Shown piece by piece: positions 63,783-64,000 of a stretch of 64,000 nucleotides of DNA. The DNA comes from UBA5543 sp964464965. GTDB lineage: Bacteria; Bacteroidota; Bacteroidia; Chitinophagales; Chitinophagaceae. A program made the position numbers and the translations under genes. Each line of letters begins with the position of its first letter. Position 1 is the stretch's first letter. Under the pieces are notes generated by a model. It was not told the origin of the DNA. It saw only the letters and a list, made by a program, of their open reading frames with translations, and did no database searches. The stretch spans positions 75,048 through 139,047 of the forward strand of contig CAYXHM010000009.1 in the NCBI GenBank assembly GCA_964464965.1, read 5' to 3'.

Positions 63783-64000
63783 TTATTTAATCAATGTAAC
63801 ATTTCCTTGTTTGTTAATCGTTTGTCCTGAAGCCGCAACAGCTTCTATGGCGTAGATGTACACACCCATTGGCTGTGGTTCACCGTTGAAAGTACCATCC
63901 CATCCTTCGTTGATGTCAGATGTTTCGAACACCTTCGTTCCCCAGCGGTTGTACACTGCAAACGTTTTCAGGTCAGCAATACCCCTCCTGATTATTTTCA
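63783..64000 (-). CDS. Type B sorting-domain protein, C-terminal end only
   Basis: The stop is at 63783-63785 and the gene continues beyond the window. The visible 72 codons are the gliding-motility C-terminal domain: VYNRWGTKVFETSDINEGWD, GVYIYAIEAVAASGQTINKQ, ending NVTLIK. It is nearly identical to the end of the gene at 60417, with mostly silent changes. It is the paralogue lying upstream in the transcription direction. The rest of the protein cannot be judged. Confidence 0.88.
   Translation of the reverse strand, partial: KIIRRGIADLKTFAVYNRWGTKVFETSDINEGWDGTFNGEPQPMGVYIYAIEAVAASGQTINKQGNVTLIK
63786..64000 (-). repeat. Direct repeat (type B sorting domain), copy 2
   Basis: Second copy of 60421-60640. 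Differences counted by eye are about 15 in 215 bases, nearly all at third codon positions except one Ala/Thr change and the last Leu/Ile. Confidence 0.85.

Noticed and set aside
1..64000. tRNA and rRNA genes
   Set aside because: No cloverleaf-like sequence with a GGTTCRANYCC arm and no rRNA-like stretch was noticed in any gap; a covariance-model search would settle this.

Overview
The window looks like chromosome of a Bacteroidota bacterium, most likely of the Chitinophagia type. Three things point there: type IX secretion proteins (a PorP/SprF protein, a type A and two type B sorting-domain proteins), the Bacteroidota -7 promoter element TAnnTTTG in front of many genes, and the uppS-bamA-ompH-ompH envelope cluster. 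No rRNA, tRNA, CRISPR array or intact insertion sequence was found. This was read by eye from sequence only; no database search was run.

Layout. 1-5.4 kb: end of ribD, a DMT transporter, then fdhD, a 124-aa partner gene and an FdhF/YdeP-like molybdopterin oxidoreductase packed end to end, with a lipoprotein gene. 5.4-12.5 kb: an accessory stretch of small or secreted genes (RibD_C/DHFR-like reductase, J-KTSC fusion, secreted proteins, a HEPN-like gene pair, an orphan terminase-small-subunit-like gene). Its gaps, and one of its genes, are full of palindromic repeats. 12.5-24 kb: housekeeping genes (sucC, DUF72, prmC, a PhaE-like protein, an acyl-CoA dehydrogenase, a GT2 enzyme, an RsmI-like methylase, a 3-methyladenine glycosylase, PorP/SprF, upp). 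24.4-29.7 kb: envelope biogenesis, uppS-bamA and two Skp/OmpH chaperones, then an FtsE-like ATPase. 29.7-34.2 kb: three glycosyltransferases around ribBA. 34.2-43.2 kb: a very large TamB-like protein, a prolyl oligopeptidase and an AsmA-like protein. 43.3-51 kb: aspS, a lipoprotein, an orphan membrane histidine kinase, a MFS transporter, a Crp/Fnr regulator and a DinB protein. 51-60.2 kb: maeB, a YhiN-type flavoprotein, an SDR/ABC/SurE operon and recQ. 60.4-64 kb: two tandem type B sorting-domain genes; the second runs off the window.

How the genes connect. UppS supplies the lipid carrier for peptidoglycan and surface glycans, BamA and the Skp proteins build the outer membrane, TamB and the AsmA-like protein probably serve envelope lipid or protein transport, and the T9SS cargo and PorP/SprF are surface components. 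FdhD would sulfurate the molybdenum cofactor of the adjacent oxidoreductase. RibD and RibBA belong to riboflavin synthesis but lie 31 kb apart.

Most notable: palindromic repeats inserted in frame in a protein; a family of ACTACGC(C)GAAC palindromes behind three consecutive accessory genes; a HEPN-like two-gene unit; a 22-bp palindrome placed like a Crp/Fnr operator upstream of dinB; a structured leader before the PhaE-like gene; and a TamB gene with no ATG start.
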